From the NCBI GenBank assembly GCA_012295275.1, contig CM022672.1, positions 6,527,443 through 6,591,442 on the forward strand: a stretch of 64,000 nucleotides of DNA, written 5' to 3'. How positions within the stretch are numbered: position 1 is the stretch's first letter; each line of letters opens with the position of its first letter. Source of the stretch: Chrysomallon squamiferum. Taxonomy: Eukaryota; Mollusca; Gastropoda; Neomphalida; Peltospiridae. Below, piece by piece: positions 1 to 15,000 of this stretch. The notes below the pieces were generated by a model. It did not search any database. It was not told the origin of the DNA and was given only the letters and a program-made list of their open reading frames with translations. The translations under genes and the position numbers were made by a program.

Positions 1-459
1 TAGCGTTATGAAGTAATAAAAAATGTCACATTTTTAATAAAACATTAGAGTTTAAGTAGATTTTCCTAGGAACCTACAACAGTTAACGATCATTAAAATT
101 TAGTTTTTATTCAGTACTATAAAAATAAATCTTATACACTGAAAAAGATTTATGCATAAGCCTGTTTTCAAAAGCAAAATACAGTAAATAACAAACATTA
201 AAATATCTTTTTTATGAATAAATTGTTTTCAAAGCTAATTACTACAATTAACAACCATTACATATTTTTATTCAGTACCAGAGTGATTTTTTAAAATTTT
301 ATATGAGAAAAAAAAAAAAAATAAAAAGATTTAAAAAGACAGTTCTGGAAAAAGAAATAAACAATAATACTACTACTAATAAAAATAACCTACAAATTTA
401 TACCAAAATGATAAAATGATTTATATGACATTTTTAAACATCATTCAGTTCTGAAAATA

Positions 460-720
460 TTATTTAAACTTGCTGACTATGCTTGTTGTTGTTTCACAAA
501 AGTATCGGATGAAAAAAAAAAAAATCCGATCCTGTTTCACTTCATGCTTTGACAACAATGAAAACAGACACAGAGATGTTTTTTCCGTGATCTGCAAAGG
601 TGTATCTGATGACATCTGACAAAAAGCCAGACGTAACAACGTGTAAACTAATATCATTGATGACGCAATTGCCACCTCAGAGTTCATGGAGCTCTGGGAT
701 TGGATTCCATGTGGCTCAAG
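460..720 (-). CDS. Possible unassigned coding exon (minus strand)
   Basis: On the minus strand, bases 720 to about 560 form an open stretch with more balanced base composition than its surroundings. The translation looks protein-like rather than repeat-derived, with a hydrophobic helical run (ASSMILVYTLLRLAFC) followed by a polar turn and a second helix (KTSLCLFSLLSKHE). A possible donor (GAA|gtgaaa) follows the KHE codons; beyond it the frame runs into a poly-T tract (poly-Phe), which is unlikely to be coding. The upstream acceptor is weak and purine-rich, so the 5' boundary is uncertain. I do not recognise the family. It may be one exon of a gene running leftward out of the window, or a decayed exon. 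Confidence 0.3.
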   Translation of the reverse strand, partial: LEPHGIQSQSSMNSEVAIASSMILVYTLLRLAFCQMSSDTPLQITEKTSLCLFSLLSKHEVKQDRIFFFFIRYFCETTTSIVSKFK

Positions 721-1889
721 GCTATACATTTTTTTTAATATTTTGTTTTATTTATTATTTTGTCCTTAGTGAACTGAAAAGGACACGGATGTCAGCATCC
801 GAGTAATTTTCAGTTGATTTATTCGTTTTCTGTTTTATCTTTCATAAACTGAAAAGAACTGTTATCGGCATTAAAATAATTTAAATTTTTATTTTTCTAT
901 GAAAAAAAATAAAATAATAAAATAAAGAATAATACTATAAATATTGTAATTTCTTATAACATAAATGTATTATGTTATAAAAAATTATGACATTTATATG
1001 ACATTACAAAAATAATGAAGAAAATTAGTTGTTATCAATAACTGAAATGACTTATTTTAAGTACAGATTAATACTACAGTCCTTTAAATATGCTTTTTGA
1101 CATTTTGAAATATATAATATAATGAAGAATATTAACTAGAACAAATGCAACATACTGTAGGCTTTACTTTCACATTCTTGATAAAATCAACATAATTATT
1201 AAAATACATTTAAATATATAATAAATATATGTCTTTATAGTTTTTAAATTTGCTTTTTGACATTTTGAAATATGCAATGTAATGAAGTACTCTAATGACT
1301 GAATTCTGGTAGAGTAGGTGCTCAAGGCAATTGTTATAGTAACATATGTTATAGGTAAATATGTCAAAAATAACGTATAAATAAAATTAAAAAAACTTCA
1401 GATTTTAACTTTTCTGCCCAAAGGTAAAGTTCATATAAAAAAATATCTTGCAGCCATCAAAATCATCTGATATTAAGAAATATGACAAACAGTACTTTCA
1501 CATTCTTAATAAAATCAGTACATTATTAAAAATTTAAAGATAAAATCTTTTCTTTTAAATAATTTATATTTAACAGCTTCTTGTTTATAATAAAAATTAA
1601 AAAATTAAAAAAATTAAAAGATAAATAAGTAGTTATCTGTTTTTCTTTAAGTATTTAATTTTTAAAGTAAAACCATACAAGTGGATGTTCAATTGTTTTT
1701 CATAATATTATCAAGGGTGATAATTAATTCATTCATTTGATGTTTGAAGAAAAAAAAATAGAAAAAAGTTAAAAATAATTATAATGTATGTATTAGATTG
1801 TTTAATATTTAAAAAACAAAAATAAATAAAATTTCATATATTGATCACTGTTATTACAAAATATTATTTACAATTCACAAACATTTACA

Positions 1890-1924
<35 letters not shown>

Positions 1925-3153
1925 AAGCATTATGAAAATTGCCAAAATATGTTATTAAATTAATAAAGAAGTCTATGACATATTCACCATGATTTACTAT
2001 AGCCATGCACATGTTTTTATTAGTTTATATTCATATTCATAACTTTGTTATTTTAATGAGAGAATAAGACACTGACAATTACTTAGTTTGGAACTATTAT
2101 TATTATTTACATTACAATTATCACTGCTACTACTACCACTGCTGTTACTACTTCTGCTATCATCATTATTACATTATACATTATTAATATCATCATTATT
2201 AATCTATCATTATCATCATTAATATTATTGCTTAAAACATACCCTATATTTTTGTAGAGTCATTCTGTTTTTACTGAAATATGTAATGTTAAATTAAACC
2301 AGAAAACAAATGATTACATTTAGCATCTTCTGCAAACTTTAGGTTTTGACCTCACTTAACAAATAAATATTTTATTTTTATTTTTATACATGAAATACTA
2401 AATAAAAACTAAAATACCAATATACTACATCATTAATAATACTGATAACTCAGTCTATGGAAATCTGTCATAAAATTTTGGCATTTTCTCTACAAAATAT
2501 TGGCCAGCTGTAACAAAATTAATCATGTGTATTTATACATAAAGAAATTATTCAAAAATATATTTTTTTATGTATTAATATGAACTGAATAATCTTAATA
2601 CTTACTGTCAGTGATACAACCATACTTGTACTGAAGTTAAGTAACTGACAGCTGAAATTCTATACAAATATATCACTTTCCATGTCTGTAACATTATACT
2701 ATACTACAATTATTATTATTATTATTTTATTTTATTTTTTTTAAAGGTTTGCTCAAAGTGAAACAGAAACTAAACCATATATTTTTATTATTAATTATTC
2801 ACATTATGGTTGAAATGATTCTTTTTTTGAAACAACAGGCTTTGGTGCTATGTCGTATGTTAAATTTTTATTTTTTATTTCATATAAGATAAACCCATTT
2901 CCAAATACTAACTTTAAGTATTGTTATTTTCTTGGCCTAAATTACATGTTGTAAAATTAGTTGAAGACTGAATTGTCTGTTTTAAAATTACTAATAGTTT
3001 AAATTATCTTTTTAAAATTGTCTGTAGAATTATGGCTTAAAATCTAGTGTTCATCAGAAACTGGGTTTAGTTTCTAAGAAGTTTCAGTTCTATGTTCTGA
3101 CTTGCAGACTGTCACAGGAATTCTGTTCTTACTATATCTCATAATCCAAACGT

Positions 3154-3155
<2 letters not shown>

Positions 3156-3212
<57 letters not shown>
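3156..3212 (+). repeat. (CA)n microsatellite
   Basis: Uninterrupted CA dinucleotides. Confidence 0.95.
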
Positions 3213-3213
<1 letters not shown>

Positions 3214-4019
3214 GCAAGGACTTTAATATACATATAGTGATATACAAAAAAAATAAAAGAACAACAACATATATATATATATTTATTTATATTACTTCTT
3301 AGGTTTGTAATAAAATAAATAAATGATTACAAATAATTGTGGACTTAAAACATCAGTCAACTTGTTTAATCAAATATATTCTATTTGACTATTGTAGAAA
3401 TTTTAACATGTTTATATAACAATTTGTGACTTGTTAACAGTTTATGTGGGATTTTGAGAAAAATGAAAACCTACATATCAAGTTTTACCCTCTGTCTTAT
3501 AAATAATATATTATAGAATGTAAATTAAATGTTAATAAATCACTTGATCATGTTTACTTCAAAAAGAAGTGGAGTGAAAGCAAGCCATTCCAAATAAGTT
3601 CACGAATTGCATCATAGTTCAAAGAAATCGTTTAAAACTGACATGCTAATATTTACATGAACTACATCTTACGACCACTGAAAAAACAAATTGCTGACAA
3701 ATACAGTAAACTTAAAAAGAAAATACATATATATTGTTTTCTTTTAAAGTCTACTGTATTTGTTATATATTATTATATAGATATACTTAGCTATAGTATA
3801 GAGATAAATGCTTATTGATATATAATTAAACTTTCTGATAATCATAATGTAGTACAAGATTTTATATTATGTGTTTTATTTTATATTAATACGTCTAAGC
3901 ATTTTCGATTGTATTATGATTTTATTTATTATTAAAGAAATGTAGTTATACGAACTCGCTTTGTTAAGAAAATAATCATCTAGTAGATCTACTACTTACT
4001 TTGTTAGTATATTTGATCC

Positions 4020-4260
4020 AACCACCTGTCTATTCGACCTTTAAACAGTTATGAGCCAAGAAATAAACCTGTTTGTCAGTTAAAATTTCTCGTTTCGTCG
4101 TACGTGCTGAGTTTCCTGTTTTCAGCTGTCATATGTTCACAACGACAATGCCGTATGGCGCACATGCATCTCGTAGTGGATAACCTAGTTCATACGTCAT
4201 CAACAAATGCGTGCGTCAAAATCAAACAAAACTCAGCCTATTTATATGTTTCTAAAGTAA
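4020..4260. promoter_or_regulatory. Higher-GC promoter-like patch
   Basis: This stretch is clearly less AT-rich than its neighbours and carries several CpG-containing motifs (TCGTCGTACGTG, TACGTCATC, GCGTGCGTC). The ACGTCA core resembles a CREB/ATF half-site. It lies about 1.5 kb upstream of the first recognised FKBP15 coding exon, so it could be that gene's promoter or a bidirectional one. This is inferred from composition and position only. Confidence 0.3.
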
Positions 4261-5438
4261 TTTATCTGGAATATATGTAACAGATGTAAATATTATTAAA
4301 ATAAATTTGTTGATTTTTGTATATTTATATATTTTTTTTTTATCATGCATTTCTCAACTTGAAAACCGGTATCAAGTATCAATAGAGGTTCATTCATTTA
4401 AGTCTATTTGCGTACGTGACACCGAGAACTCTTCTTTGAGTGGGTAATAATGAGTATTTTTTTATGCTTACAAAGTTAAATGTTTGGTTTCGTACTCGGA
4501 AAATACATGAAATTAAAAGATGTATATTACATGAATTCGTTGTTATTATTTATACACTTAATTATGAAAATATCAAATATTTTGTAACATTTTAATTTTA
4601 TTTTGTAATAAGGAAAATTATCATAACTATTTGTACGGAGCCGTACACATATTTCTTTTCTTTAAATGACACATAAAAAAAGAAGCAAAAAGGCCAGACC
4701 TCTGATCATACAAAACTTGTTTTATTGATTTCTCAGCAATAAAAAAAAAAAATGTTTTATTTCTTACATCTTTAAATAAATTAAATGACTTTACATTGTA
4801 GTAAAAATTAAATTTTGCTGAACCCATTCAAATGTTATTCTGTGCTCACCGATGACCAATTTGAATTTTTATACATACCTACAAATTCATATAAATGACG
4901 TCCCAAGATAGATTTTAAAATTAATTCATTAAATTCACACTCCAAAATAACCATTTGATGCTGAAATTTCTTTCAGAAAGTTGATTATTATTCCGTTTCA
5001 AAGTTATAACAAATGGTTAATCATGTATAATGCTCACTCCACCTTTTTTCTTTCTTACTTTCTTATTTACGAAATGCTGGGTTTCTCACATCTATTAAAA
5101 TAACCGATCTGCTTTTCCTGATAATAATTATATATATATATATACAAATAAATCAAACAGACATTTACTGTATTATTCCCGTTTGAGACAGATTCCAAAA
5201 GCAAAGTATCAAAAATGCCGAAATAAGTGCTTGCCTGTCGGTTTTAATTTCTTATCCAAGTTATTTTTTTTCTTAGATAATTTGGTAATTTTACTTTTGT
5301 GATTTTATTTGAAACCAATAACACTATTAAAATATGATTTAGAAAATAATTATTTCATGGATGCGAAATCACAGACATTCTTACTTTCAAAACGTTTTGG
5401 TCAAGCAATCACCGCCTCTAATCTCCTCCTTTATTATC

Positions 5439-5486
<48 letters not shown>

Positions 5487-5685
5487 TAGATGTATCAGCC
5501 AAGGTAAAAAAAAAAAAGGAAAAACTAAAAATCACACGGCTTTCGGTCAATTTATTTACTCACAAAAGTTATACTTGGCTGGCTCTGCTTAAAAAAAAAA
5601 ATAAAACAGGAACTCTCACATGATTTTCGCTTTCAAAGTTGTGATGTTGGTTTTATTTTTATAAAAATAAAATATTAATGAAAAT

Positions 5686-7330
5686 ATGTTTTTCAGTGCA
5701 GACGATGATGAGCAGGATTTTGTGGGTCCTGAACCTGGCAGGTACCAGAAAATTACTAAATAAATATATTAAGCCATTGACAAAACAAGAAAACCTACTT
5801 ATATTACACTATTTCAGAAATAAAAATTTAAGTATCCACCCCCTTCAGTGCTTCATTGTATCGATAATACATGTTGATTAATAAGATCATTATTTTTGAA
5901 ACCAACAACAATGCGTTAATTAAAAATTAAGTCATAATGATCACAAATGAAAAGACATACTATTGAATTATATACAGTGATAAAAGTAAATGACAATTTT
6001 AAAGACCAAAACATTATTATTAATAAAATGAAAAATAACTGAAAATTAATAATGACAACAATAATAATTAAATAGAAATAGAACTATTAATAGAAATATT
6101 ATTGAAAAATTTTAAAATTTTTGACATAAAAAATATTTAAGCTAACTTTGTATACTTGAAGAAAAAATGTAAAAATTTTGAAATATTTAACAAATCTGAT
6201 ATGTTTATTGAAAATTCTCATTTTTGAATCATGAAAATAATTATTTCAGACAATTCAGAAAGTTTATTTTTAAAATCATGATAAAAAAAAAAGAATAAGG
6301 GGAAAAAAACAATCACACACAAAAAAGCAAAACATTCCCCCACCCCAAAAAAACCCCCAGAAAAGAAGAGAATATTGCTATATTATTATAATTATATTTC
6401 AGATCGAAACTTGCTAGTTTGTTTGGAATGGATAAAGCTAGTCACCAAGGTGGGAATGAATCACTGACCTATACAGCTCCCAAACAACCAAAAAAGAAAG
6501 GTAAGAACAATGAAATTTTGTTGAAAAAACACAACATACATTTGTCAGCTTGTATTTCATGTTGAAAAGATGTACCTTAATGGCTTTTGAAACATTCTTT
6601 TTCTTAACCAGTGATGTATTCTAAATTAATTCATTGATAAACTGCACATACTCGGATATGCAAGCATGCACATAACACTGCAGATTTCTTTAGCAGTTGG
6701 ATGTTGCTATAGAGAATGTCACTTTTTATTATGATTATTGTTTTATTAATTGTTGTTGTTTGTTGTTATTTTTAATTTTTATTTATTTACTTTGTTGTAT
6801 AATTAATAATGACTAATTAAGAGTCAAAAATGTTACCATGTAAAATACTTTGAACACTATTATTCACAGACATATGCATTTATTTATTTATTGATTGACG
6901 TTTAATAGGTCCAGAAGTTGCTGACACTGGATCTGCTCCTGCTGTTGTTGTGGCAACTGTTGTCCATGCATACAAATTGTAAGTTAATTGATACGATGGT
7001 TTTATCTTTGAAAGCATTTTAATATTATTTTAAAAAAAAATTAATAATAATAAGTTATAATAAAAAATGATGTTTGAATGATATCTAAATATATATTTCA
7101 AAATAAGATAATTTAGGAATTATTATTATTATCATTATAATCCTCATTATCATCATCATCATTGTCATTAAGGTTTTTTTGCTTTTCCAAGTTATTTTAT
7201 GTTTTCATAATTTAATTAAAATTTACACGAATATATTTTCATATTGTCTCTGTCTAAAAAGATGGTGAAAGTAAGTTACTCACAAAACAACTAATCTTTC
7301 AGAACTTTATAATCTCTATGTTATGTCTAT

Positions 7331-7365
<35 letters not shown>

Positions 7366-10300
7366 TAGAGTTGATGGTCACTACTCAAGTCAAGGGAAAC
7401 TGGGGGCAACTATTTTAGCTAATCATTCTTCCAAAGATGTAAGTTTTTTGTCTTCTAATACATCTTTTACTACTGAAAATATATTCATTACTGTTTTATG
7501 TTCACTAAAACTGTAGCAACAGCATTTTCTGATTAATATTTAGGATAATCGTTTAAAAAAATAAAAGATTAAATATTTTACACATGTACAGTATTTTACA
7601 TAGCAGTGTTTTTTTTAATATTGTTATAATGCTTTTAAATCAGAATGTGTACTTTGCTTGTTTTAAACAATCATATGTAATTTTTCTTGTACAGTTTGTT
7701 CTCTTCTTATTTATGTACATGATATTTTAAGTTTAGATTTGGATTATAACCTAACACATTTTTAATTAATTAATTTAATTTTAATTTTAATTTTTTAAAC
7801 TTTTCAGTACAGGATATTGCTGTATGTTAGCAAACAAAAGCAGGTCACTAATGCCAGAATCACACCATCTTTCACATACAGTGTACGTATTAAATAGTTG
7901 TTTTTAAAATTTCCAAGAAAATAGTCTTTACTGTTTCTTGATACTGAAATTAATCTTCTGTATTGTATTTCCATTTTCACATTAGTCTGATTTGCTGCCT
8001 TTCTCGTAATCTATTCTACTTAAGTCTGAGACTGTTACAAAATGGTATTATATAAAATAAAAAAAACAAACATTGTGTAACATTTGTAATTTTATTGTTA
8101 CTGTTGTAAATTTCTTCTTGTATATTTTTATATTTGGCTTCAAATTTTTGAAATGTTATTATATTTGTTTTTAGATACAACCTAATAACTATGCCAGTTT
8201 CTATGATGAAGGTAGAATCAACTGGTCGGTAATGTTTGACAAAGAAGAAACAGCACTACAATTTGCAAAACAGGCAAGTGTTATTGTATACACATACACA
8301 CATATATACAGAGAGACAAATGCATGTGTGTGTGTGTGTGTGTGTATCACTATCATAACTCATATAAGCTGATTTTACTCATTCATGATTAAGCAGTGTT
8401 CATTAAAGATCTTTTTCATGTCTAAATATACATTTCTTCACAAGCATTTCTTATTCAGTTTTCCAACTAGAAAAAGTAGGTAAAAACAAACAGATATTTA
8501 CATTAAATAAGTGGATAATTGTTCTGGAGATTTTTCTAACTGTGAAATAATTTCTGTAATGTTGGCTTGTTTTGTAAATGTTATGTTTGTGTGACAGGTT
8601 GCACTTGCTAAAGCAAACAGTGCTGGTCCAGGCATGGACAGTGTTATAACTCAAGATCTAGTCCTGGGAGAAGGGGGACAACTAGATGTGGGTGACTCAG
8701 CTGAAATACAGTACACTGGTTGGTTCATGACAAATGGAACATTTGGTCAGGTAAAATTTCATATCTTGGATTCTGATATTTGTAATTTTTTAATATTTTT
8801 TTAATATTATTTTATCATCAGCACATGGGATTCTGACCAAATCTTAACTGATCTTGTCATATAAATCTTTTATAAATGTAGATTAGAATTTATTTTAAAA
8901 TAAGAAAAAAAAAAAAAATATATATATATTACAACTGTAAGAAAATATTAAGAATATTTTGAACAGCATTTTCCTTTATTTTTCAGATGTTTGACAGTAA
9001 TGTGAACTCAGAAAAGCTTTTTCGATTCAAGCTGGGGAAAGGAAAAGTTATAAAGGTGAGTAAAATTTATTTGTATTTATAAATCATGAAGTAGTTTACT
9101 AATCCCATTATACTTCTTCAACATTTGTTAAAAAAATATTAAACTAAAAAGAAACTTTTCCCAGGAATGAAAATAAACATTTATATTGAATTAGATATTA
9201 ATTAAACTTAAATATTTTAAATAATTAAGATTTTATAACATTGTTTTTTTTGGTCTTTTTTAACTAAAATTACTGACTTGATTATGCCTTTTTATTTTTA
9301 GGGATGGGAGAGTGGAATTTTGGGAATGAAAAAGGGAGCTAAGCGGCTTCTGATAGTACCTCCCCATCTAGGTTATGGCAGTCAAGGAAAGGGTGACAAA
9401 ATCCCTGCAAACTCAACACTTATCTTTGATGTGAATGTTGTCAGGGTAAGTTTTCCATTATTTTCTTAAATCAGTTTATATTTTACTTACTTCATTTTCA
9501 GAAAACCTGTGTTGATACGCATAAAAACCCACTGAATTTTGGCTTATGACACTTTTATTAATAAGAAGATAATTTATTTTATCCTTTTCCTTTCTCACCA
9601 GAACATATTCTGAATTTTTAGATGTGTTGATTTATCTTTGGTTAAAAAAAAAAAAAATATATATATATATATAGCAATTATAATAACTTTTAACAATTGG
9701 ATTGTCTCTTTATTTTTGTTATTTTATCTTTCTTAGTGCTATTGCAGATACTTCAGTATTTTGCTTTTATCTTGTAAGCAACAGTGAACAGATGGACTAT
9801 TGATGTGGTTAAAAACTTCATTTTTAGAAAAATTAGTTGTTGTGTTTTTTTTTTTTTTTTTTTGTTCTTTTAAATTCTATCATTAGTTTGAACTTATGAA
9901 CTCTTTGATAACCTTTATTTGTATGTCTTGGGATGTTTAGGTTAAACTTCTAAAAGGAGACTCCCCTTCAGACTCCTCTGCTGACACGCCCACGCCTGTC
10001 TCCTCAGATACAGGAGATGGCGCTTGGGACACAGAATCAGTAAAGGATCGTTCAAAGTCCATCTCAGAACAGCTTTCACAAGTACGTTAAATTACAGCAA
10101 ATCTGTCTGTGTGTGTGTGTATCTGTCTGTCTGTCTGTGTTTGGGTGGTCTGTGTGTGAAAGTGTGTGTTTTTGTATGTCAGTGTATGTATCTGTGTGTA
10201 TATAGCAGTAGAGTCAAGTATATAATGATAAAGTTAATTTTCTTGAGCATTTGAGCAATTTATTATTACTAAAGATTTGATGTCTGCAGAAAAAAAAGTC

Positions 10301-11990
10301 TTACTAGCATACAAAACATTGGGTCCTTTATTGGTTCAAACTTAGTTAATTTTAAACTAAACTTCAGTTTAAAAGGATGTTGTGTCTGAATTTTTAAACA
10401 GTTTATTTTATTTTGCAGTCTCCAAAGACTGACAAAGCTAAGTTGATTTCACGGATGGCGAAGATGGGACAGCCAATGTTGCCAATGTCAGGAGCGATAC
10501 CTGCACAGGTTGACGATGATGAGCTAACACATGATATGGTGAGTTTAGTTTTGTTTCATTTCTGTTTTGTTTTGTTTTGTTTCATTTCTGTTTTGTTTTG
10601 TTTTACATAGCACTTTATTGCTTTAAATTGCATTGCATTATGTGGTTGTTTTTTTTCAAAATTTTTTATTCTGTATAATTTTATTTTTATTCTGTTTTAT
10701 TCTGTTTTATATTTGTTATTTTAGTTTACTTTTATTTTCCTTTGTGTTATTTTATTTTATTTTTATTTTATTTGTATGTGTATATATATATATATATATA
10801 GAATGTTTTTCTTTCTGTTGTTTGATTTTATTTAATAGTATTTTTAAAAATTTTTAATTTTGTTTATTAACTGTCATTGTTAATCATCACATTTATAAAA
10901 CTCTTCTTGCCTGATTCTCTGACTTTGAACAATGAAATATATTAATTTCCTTTAGCTGACACCTGACTGCGCAAGCCTCAGTTGTTCAGGTTAAACCTCA
11001 TTTGAATTGTTTACACAGTTTAGTGTTACTTAGTATGGAGGAGTAACATAAAAAAAAAAAAAAAAAAATTATAATTAAATAAATAATACAAAAATAAAAT
11101 AAAAATAAAAACATTTTGAAAGTATCAGTATCTGTCACTGATATTAATCAGCAAAATTTGTATTACTGTATCCAATTTTGATCAGATAATACCCAGACAT
11201 TATCTACTAATGTGTAGGTGTGTAACTTGTACCTATCTGTAGCTGATAAGTAAGCTTATTGCTAATCTCCTGCACTGAAAGATCATGTGATGAAGCACAA
11301 TTATGTCATGTGATAGGTTATCATACTATGAGCCATCACCTCCTCTTACAAGTATTGTATATAATACTGGAGATTTTTAGATCATAATTAATATCTGTTG
11401 GTGACAAAATAGCTAAATTGCTTTCTATTTAAAAATAAATAAATTCATTGTAAGTAAAAAAAACAAACAAAAAAGGTATGTAAGAAAAAAATGCCACCCA
11501 CTCCAGATAATTTGTTTTATCTTGCGTCATATAATACTTCCTGGTTATTATATATGATGTATATATCCTTCAGTCATGTAAATAAATAATCAGACATTTT
11601 GTATTCTGTTTTAATCATTATTAAAGACAAATGTTTTATTTGAATAGTGTACTGTTGATAATTAAAAAAAAAAAAATCATTGTCATAATTTTTTTTCTTC
11701 CTTCACACACAAAATGTTAATGTCTTGTTAATTAGTAAGGAATAATTTTTGATGTACATTAACAAGGTCCATTAACAAGGTCCACAGTTTTTTTTCAATA
11801 ACTGATTTACTTCAGCCAGTTAACCTGAATACTTTACATTAAACTGACAAAGCTTGAGCAGCCCTATAGTTCTTATCAGATATGGCTGATATTCAATCCA
11901 TTTAAGTAATGAATAGGCTTGTGTCAAATATTGTTGATGTTTCATTTTTATTTCTCAATTATGCTATGTATATATTTTTTATTTTACAAA

Positions 11991-12024
<34 letters not shown>

Positions 12025-15000
12025 TACACATATACATCACATGCTTTCAGTTTCTCTTTCTCTCTTGCTTTCTCACATTCTTTCTCTCTCTCTCTCTGTT
12101 TCTTAATACATGAAATATCATGATTTGGCCATTAAGAACAGGTACTAAAGTATTAAAATGCTCAACTTTTCTAGGCCTCTTTGGAGTCTCCTCAACATTC
12201 CGAGCACCATGTTAAACCAGCTTTGGCGAGAAAACCTGAATTGAATCAGACATCACCACAAGTCATTCAACATCCAGTGGTGCAACCAGTGGAGCAGCCA
12301 GTACAACAACCAATGGCACAGATGATGAACCAGGCACCCCCCCAGTATCAGACCATGCAAGGGCAGCCCGCATTCCTTCAGAGTACGTGGAGGTCTTACA
12401 TATATAATTCTTTGTTCTTTCTTTCACTGCTTACATTTAAAAAAAAAAGTTTCATTACTGTTATTTTAAATAATTAATCAATAGTGAAATAATAGTTAGT
12501 AACTGATTTTTATTTATATGCCAGATATGTGACCAGTATGACACTTAATAACTTAAAACATAAAATATTTAAATATTTCAGACTTACCTGCTGCCCAGCA
12601 GCTTTCAGTTTATCAGCCAACCAATCTGCTACAACAACAGCAACAAGCTGCGATGTTGCAGCAACAAAACATGGCCGCTGTAAGTCTACTAATGTACATT
12701 TAGTGGAAAAGAATAATTGATAAAAGTGAAGTTGATGTGGTTGTTAGAACTGTAAGAATAAAGAAATATAGCTGTTAGGTATTACCCAAACTTACCTACA
12801 TAATGATTTCATATTTAACAAAACCACTGAATAATAATAATTAAACAAATTAACAATAACCTTTATATTTTTGGCATTACCAAATTACAAAACAACAAAA
12901 ACAATAATAAGAATAATGAAATGTTTAAAAAACTCGTGTTTGTAGTTACTATAAGCATGTCTTTCTTTTAGATGTTTAACAGATGTTATTTTTAGACCTA
13001 AAAGTCAAATTTTGTTTACTTTGATTTTTTATATATGTTTTCATATTTCTTTGTTTTATTTAATTTGTATATTTTAGGGACTTCAGCAGCCAAACTTCCA
13101 ACAGCCTGCAATGGTACCAGGCCAGCAGTATGCAGGTATGTTTTCTTAAATTCATATTCTTAAAGCAAATTGTGTTTTTTTTAACATAGCTTTAAATAGT
13201 TAAAGAAAAAATAAATAAATAGTAATAATAATAATAAAGAAATGAAACCAAAAAGGTAAAAATGAAATATTTGGGTCAGTTAAGACAAGTCTGGACTAAA
13301 TTAATATCTGAGATGATAACAGAATAAAAATTAAATGGTGTGCTCTTCAGCAGACTGTTTTCATTACTGTCACTTTTATCCAGTTACAGTTTAGTGATCT
13401 AATAATAATAATAATTATTATTATTTTATTTTATTTTTTTTATTTTTAATATTCTGTATCTAGGAGTAGTTGTAATATTATTGCTAAGATAAAACAGAAT
13501 GTTAATGAAAATGTGTTTTATCTTTCATAAATTTTAACATGTAATGATTAATAAGTTTATTAACAGGATTCCAGATTAATTAATTCCAAATGAATTGATT
13601 TACCAATAATATGGAAAGCTGAAATATCCAAGTTCAGCACAGCACTTTTATTTCCAGTATCCTCTACCCATCTTATTTCTAACTTTATATTGATATCCTA
13701 GCAGAAGATGATTGCACCATCTTACCCACAAAATGTGCTTAAAATAATAAACTCTAAAACACACATTGCATAATCTACCACAAAGTCTGCTCTTAAAAAA
13801 AAAAAAAATATATAATAAAATATCCTGTTGAATAAATTTAAATCCTTACAGTGTCAAAAATCTCTAACATCCTCCTACAAGTAATACAACAATTCTTTCA
13901 TGTCCTAATGAACTATTTCCTTTGAAACTCATATGTGGAATCCATAACATTTGTCATTTGTTAGATAAAATATTATGTTTACATACACACAAGGTTAATG
14001 TCACTCCAGTCCTCTTTATTCTGTGGCACTCACCAGCCTCCTGATTTGGGTTAGAACAAAAGTTTGTAGCATTCATCACCCAGAAAGATGCCAAGTTCTG
14101 GGAGGATGGAATCATAAAGCAGCCTCAAAGATAGTGAAAGGTAGTGGAAACAAAATGGCAGACGTATGACTGAAATAAATCTATGTACAATATTGTCTTT
14201 GAATTTCACTCCAAAAAATGCTATAAACTTTTAAATTCCAACTCAGTATTTAATATCCTTACACACCTGTAAACTCACCTTTCCTCTGCACCTTCTGTTC
14301 TTACCTTTCTTTACCTAGGCGTGTCGTTTCTAGGTGGAGTACCTCCTGCCACGGCAACCAGTCAGCCTAGCACAGTGGACACCCTCGTGCCAGTCCTCCT
14401 GTCAGAGACGAGACAACAGAACACTGAAGTGAGACTGTCGGTCAGCAAGATGTCCGACAAGGTGGACAGAATTTTAGAAAAGGTTGGTTTAAAGTCTGTT
14501 TGTCTGTGGATGATGGTTTAACAAAATTCTTTATAACTGTTTTCTTGGCCAGAAGGCTAACTTAAGGAATGATAATCATGCTTGTCTAGCCGTCAAAAAC
14601 AGCCACAATACTTTTCAAAAAATTATTTTTAACAAAATTATAATTTTGCAGTATGTTTTATCCTATTAAAGCTCTGTTAACATTTCTCTCACCTATTAAC
14701 TGACCATATTGAAGCTGCTCTGCCATGGAAAGGAGTAGATATCAACCAGATATTTTCTGTAAAGGGACATTAGAAAAAGGTTTGAAATCCTCTGCACTAG
14801 GTAATTGGTCAGGCCACATAAAATCAGACAATGTTATATATATATATGTTTCTTTAAATACAGTCAGATTGTAACATATATGATGCAGTTATTGAAGTTG
14901 CCACAGCCATTTAACATATTCCACAGATACCAGAATAGTTAGGAAAAAAAAGAATAACTGAATGAAATGGCTGTCTTCTGCACTATTTTACAAAAATAAT

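Larger units (their letters stand above)
1..5685. other. Upstream AT-rich noncoding region
   Basis: Mostly AT-rich sequence with short tandem repeats: (TA)n near 1892-1920, (CA)n at 3156-3212, (TA)n near 3271-3282 and 5441-5482. Apart from the possible minus-strand exon near 460-720 and the higher-GC patch at 4020-4260, I see no supported gene. A 5'UTR exon of the downstream FKBP15 gene may lie between 4000 and 5600, but no single site can be chosen. Confidence 0.6.

Noticed and set aside
4480-4486. Upstream first exon of FKBP15 (ATGTTTG|gtttcg)
   Set aside because: The donor is very poor and the phase fits only a secondary acceptor; the ATG at 5686 needs fewer assumptions.
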